DNA of 6,500 nucleotides from assembly GCA_049325315.1 (NCBI GenBank), contig JBMONB010000127.1, positions 1-6,500 of the forward strand, read 5' to 3'. Made by a program: the position numbers and the translations under genes. Below, piece by piece: positions 4,783-6,500 of the stretch; the first letter of the stretch is position 1; the number at the start of each line of letters is the position of its first letter. The notes below the pieces were generated by a model. It was not told where the DNA came from. It did not search any database and worked only from the letters and a program-made list of their open reading frames with translations. This DNA is from JAWLHU01 sp049325315. GTDB lineage: Bacteria; Bacillota; Sulfobacillia; Symbiobacteriales; Symbiobacteriaceae.

Positions 4783-6500
4783 TTGGAACTGACACATATT
4801 TCCAAGACCGTACTGGAGAAGCGGTATCTGCGGCTGAAGGAGGACGGCACCCGCGAGACCCCGGATGAGATGCTTCGCCGTGTGTCGAGCGTGATCGCTT
4901 CGGTGGAGGCGCAGTACGGAGCCAGCCCTGAGGAGGTTCAGGAGGTCGAGGAGGCGTTCTACGGCCTGATGGACCGCCAGGACTTCATGCCCAACAGCCC
5001 GACCTTTACGGGCGCCGGCACGACGCTGGGCCAGCTCTCGGCCTGCTTTGTGCTGCCGGTGGGCGACTCCCTCTCGGAGATCTATGAGACCATGAAGCAG
5101 GCTGCCCTGATTCACCAGACGGGCGGCGGTACCGGCTTCGCCTTCTCCCGGCTGCGGCCTGCAGGGGATAAGGTCCGCTCCAGCCAGGGGGTGGCTTCGG
5201 GGCCGGTCTCCTTCCTCCGGGTCTACAACTCCTCGACGGAGGCGATCAAGCAGGGCGGCACCCGCCGGGGCGCCAACATGGGGATCCTGCGGGTCGATCA
5301 TCCGGACATTATGGAGTTCATTGAGTCCAAGTCGGATATCACCCAGATCACCAACTTCAACATTTCGGTCGGCATCACCGACCCGTTTATGGAGGCCCTG
5401 GCAAACGAGACCGACTACGACCTGATCAACCCGCGCGACGGAAAGCCGGTCGGTCAGCTCTCCGCCAAGATGGTCTGGGACAAGCTGGTGGATAACGCCT
5501 GGAAGACGGGCGAGCCCGGCGTGGTCTTTATCGACCGCATGAACCGGCGCAACCCGAACAACCACGCGGAGATCATTGAGGCGACCAACCCCTGCGGCGA
5601 GCAGCCGCTGCCGCCCTACGGCTCCTGCAACCTGGGCTCGATCAACCTGGCCAACTTTGTCAAGAACGCCTACACGGAGGCGGCGGACGTGGACTGGGAG
5701 CGGCTGGGCCAGATCGCCCGGCTGACCACCCGGTTCCTGGACAACGTGATCGACGCCAACAAGTATCCGCTGCCGCAGATCGCCGAGAAGGCCCGCCGTG
5801 ACCGGCGGATCGGCCTGGGGATCATGGGTTGGGCGGAGATGCTGGTGCAGATGGGCCTGGCCTACGACTCGCACGAGGCGGTGGAGTTGGGCAACCAGGT
5901 GATGACCTTTATCAAGCAGAAGGCCGTCGAGGAGTCGATGGAGCTGGCCGAGGCCCGTGGCGTCTACCCGGAGTGGGAGGGCAGCCAGTGGGCGCAGGCG
6001 GGGCTGAGGGTGCGCAACTCCACGCTGACCACGGTGGCGCCCACCGGCACGATCTCGCTCTTTGCGGCCAAGCCGGGGATGCCCTGCTCCGGCGGCATTG
6101 AGCCGAAGTTCGCCCTGGTCTTCACCCGCAACCAGGCGGGGTCGATCATGCTGGATATCGACGGGCAGTTCGAGGCGGTGGCCCGGGCCGAGGGCTGGTA
6201 CTCCGACGAACTGATGAAGCAGGTGGCCGACCACGGCACCTGCCGGGGCGTCGACGGGGTGCCCGAGAAGTGGCAGGCGATCTTCGCCACCTCTCACGAC
6301 ATCGCCCCCGAGTGGCACGTGCGCATGCAGGGCGCCTTCCAGGGGAAGGACGGGCTGTCGGTCGATCTGCAGCCGGTGGACGCGGCGGTCTCCAAGACGA
6401 TTAACTTCCCGAATGAGGCGACCATCGAAGATGTGGAGCGCTCCTACGCCCTGGCCTGGGAGTTGGGTCTGAAGGGGATTACCGTCTACCGTGACGGCTC
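4783..6500 (+). CDS. nrdJ: Adenosylcobalamin-dependent (class II) ribonucleotide reductase, 3' end cut by window
   Basis: NrdJ reduces ribonucleotides to deoxyribonucleotides using a thiyl radical generated from adenosylcobalamin, without oxygen or a separate radical subunit. The window shows 572 codons and the frame is open at 6500, so the C-terminal part is missing, including the swinging redox cysteines. The TTG start gives LELTHISKTVLEKRYL, the usual N-terminus; there is no N-terminal ATP-cone, so dATP shut-off of the enzyme is not expected from this part. Visible motifs: MPNSPT; SACF with the first redox Cys (C88); HQTGGGTGF; NPCGE (269-273) with the thiyl-radical Cys C271 and its Asn and Glu partners; SCNLGSINL with the second redox Cys (C282); GLGIMGWAEML; PTGTIS (420-425); and KGITVYRDG at the edge. 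It is probably cotranscribed with nrdR and shares its NrdR control. A long antisense open frame here is a GC artefact. Confidence 0.96.
   Translation, partial: MELTHISKTVLEKRYLRLKEDGTRETPDEMLRRVSSVIASVEAQYGASPEEVQEVEEAFYGLMDRQDFMPNSPTFTGAGTTLGQLSACFVLPVGDSLSEIYETMKQAALIHQTGGGTGFAFSRLRPAGDKVRSSQGVASGPVSFLRVYNSSTEAIKQGGTRRGANMGILRVDHPDIMEFIESKSDITQITNFNISVGITDPFMEALANETDYDLINPRDGKPVGQLSAKMVWDKLVDNAWKTGEPGVVFIDRMNRRNPNNHAEIIEATNPCGEQPLPPYGSCNLGSINLANFVKNAYTEAADVDWERLGQIARLTTRFLDNVIDANKYPLPQIAEKARRDRRIGLGIMGWAEMLVQMGLAYDSHEAVELGNQVMTFIKQKAVEESMELAEARGVYPEWEGSQWAQAGLRVRNSTLTTVAPTGTISLFAAKPGMPCSGGIEPKFALVFTRNQAGSIMLDIDGQFEAVARAEGWYSDELMKQVADHGTCRGVDGVPEKWQAIFATSHDIAPEWHVRMQGAFQGKDGLSVDLQPVDAAVSKTINFPNEATIEDVERSYALAWELGLKGITVYRDG

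Noticed and set aside
4765..6318. Long minus-strand open frame of 517 codons
   Set aside because: It is antisense to nrdJ, whose + strand translation has all class II RNR motifs. The minus-strand protein is rich in Leu, Arg, Val and Gly with no recognisable domain, as expected from a GC-rich shadow frame.

Overview
The window is GC-rich bacterial DNA. It carries the end of a type IV pilus assembly cluster (pilM-pilN-pilO), two unrelated single genes, and the start of a deoxyribonucleotide-synthesis operon (nrdR-nrdJ). All convincing genes are on the + strand. High GC, G-rich Shine-Dalgarno sites, GTG/TTG starts, pilMNO with no pilP or pilQ immediately behind it, and nrdR directly upstream of a B12-dependent ribonucleotide reductase together suggest a high-GC Firmicute, for example a Symbiobacterium-like lineage. 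That placement is inference; some actinobacterial or deep-branching groups are not excluded.

Layout. 1-2555: pilM (only its extreme 5' end is missing), pilN and pilO, tightly packed (4-nt gap, then 11-nt overlap). They encode the cytoplasmic actin-like protein and the two bitopic membrane proteins of the pilus alignment subcomplex. 2556-2700: an AT-richer gap with a possible 31-codon small ORF. 2701-3150: a 149-residue protein of unknown function whose C-terminal third resembles part of a Cro/C1-type helix-turn-helix domain, closed by a strong intrinsic terminator. 3221-3988: a complete Sir2-family NAD-dependent protein deacylase, followed by a second hairpin terminator.

3989-4254 is a 266-nt regulatory region. 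It holds the sir2 terminator, a direct/inverted repeat element, a probable sigma-A promoter whose 17-bp spacer contains one NrdR-box-like palindrome, a second such palindrome 33 bp downstream, and two tandem DnaA-box-like 9-mers (one a perfect TTATCCACA) in the predicted leader. 4255-4701 is nrdR, the Zn-ribbon/ATP-cone repressor of ribonucleotide reductase genes. From 4783 a TTG-started adenosylcobalamin-dependent (class II) ribonucleotide reductase, nrdJ, runs off the right edge.

How it works together. NrdR senses ATP/dATP and probably represses its own operon through the paired boxes, and so controls NrdJ. The DnaA boxes suggest an added link between dNTP synthesis and replication initiation. 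This control region is the most interesting part of the window. I saw no mobile element, CRISPR array, tRNA or rRNA, and no clearly novel multi-gene system.
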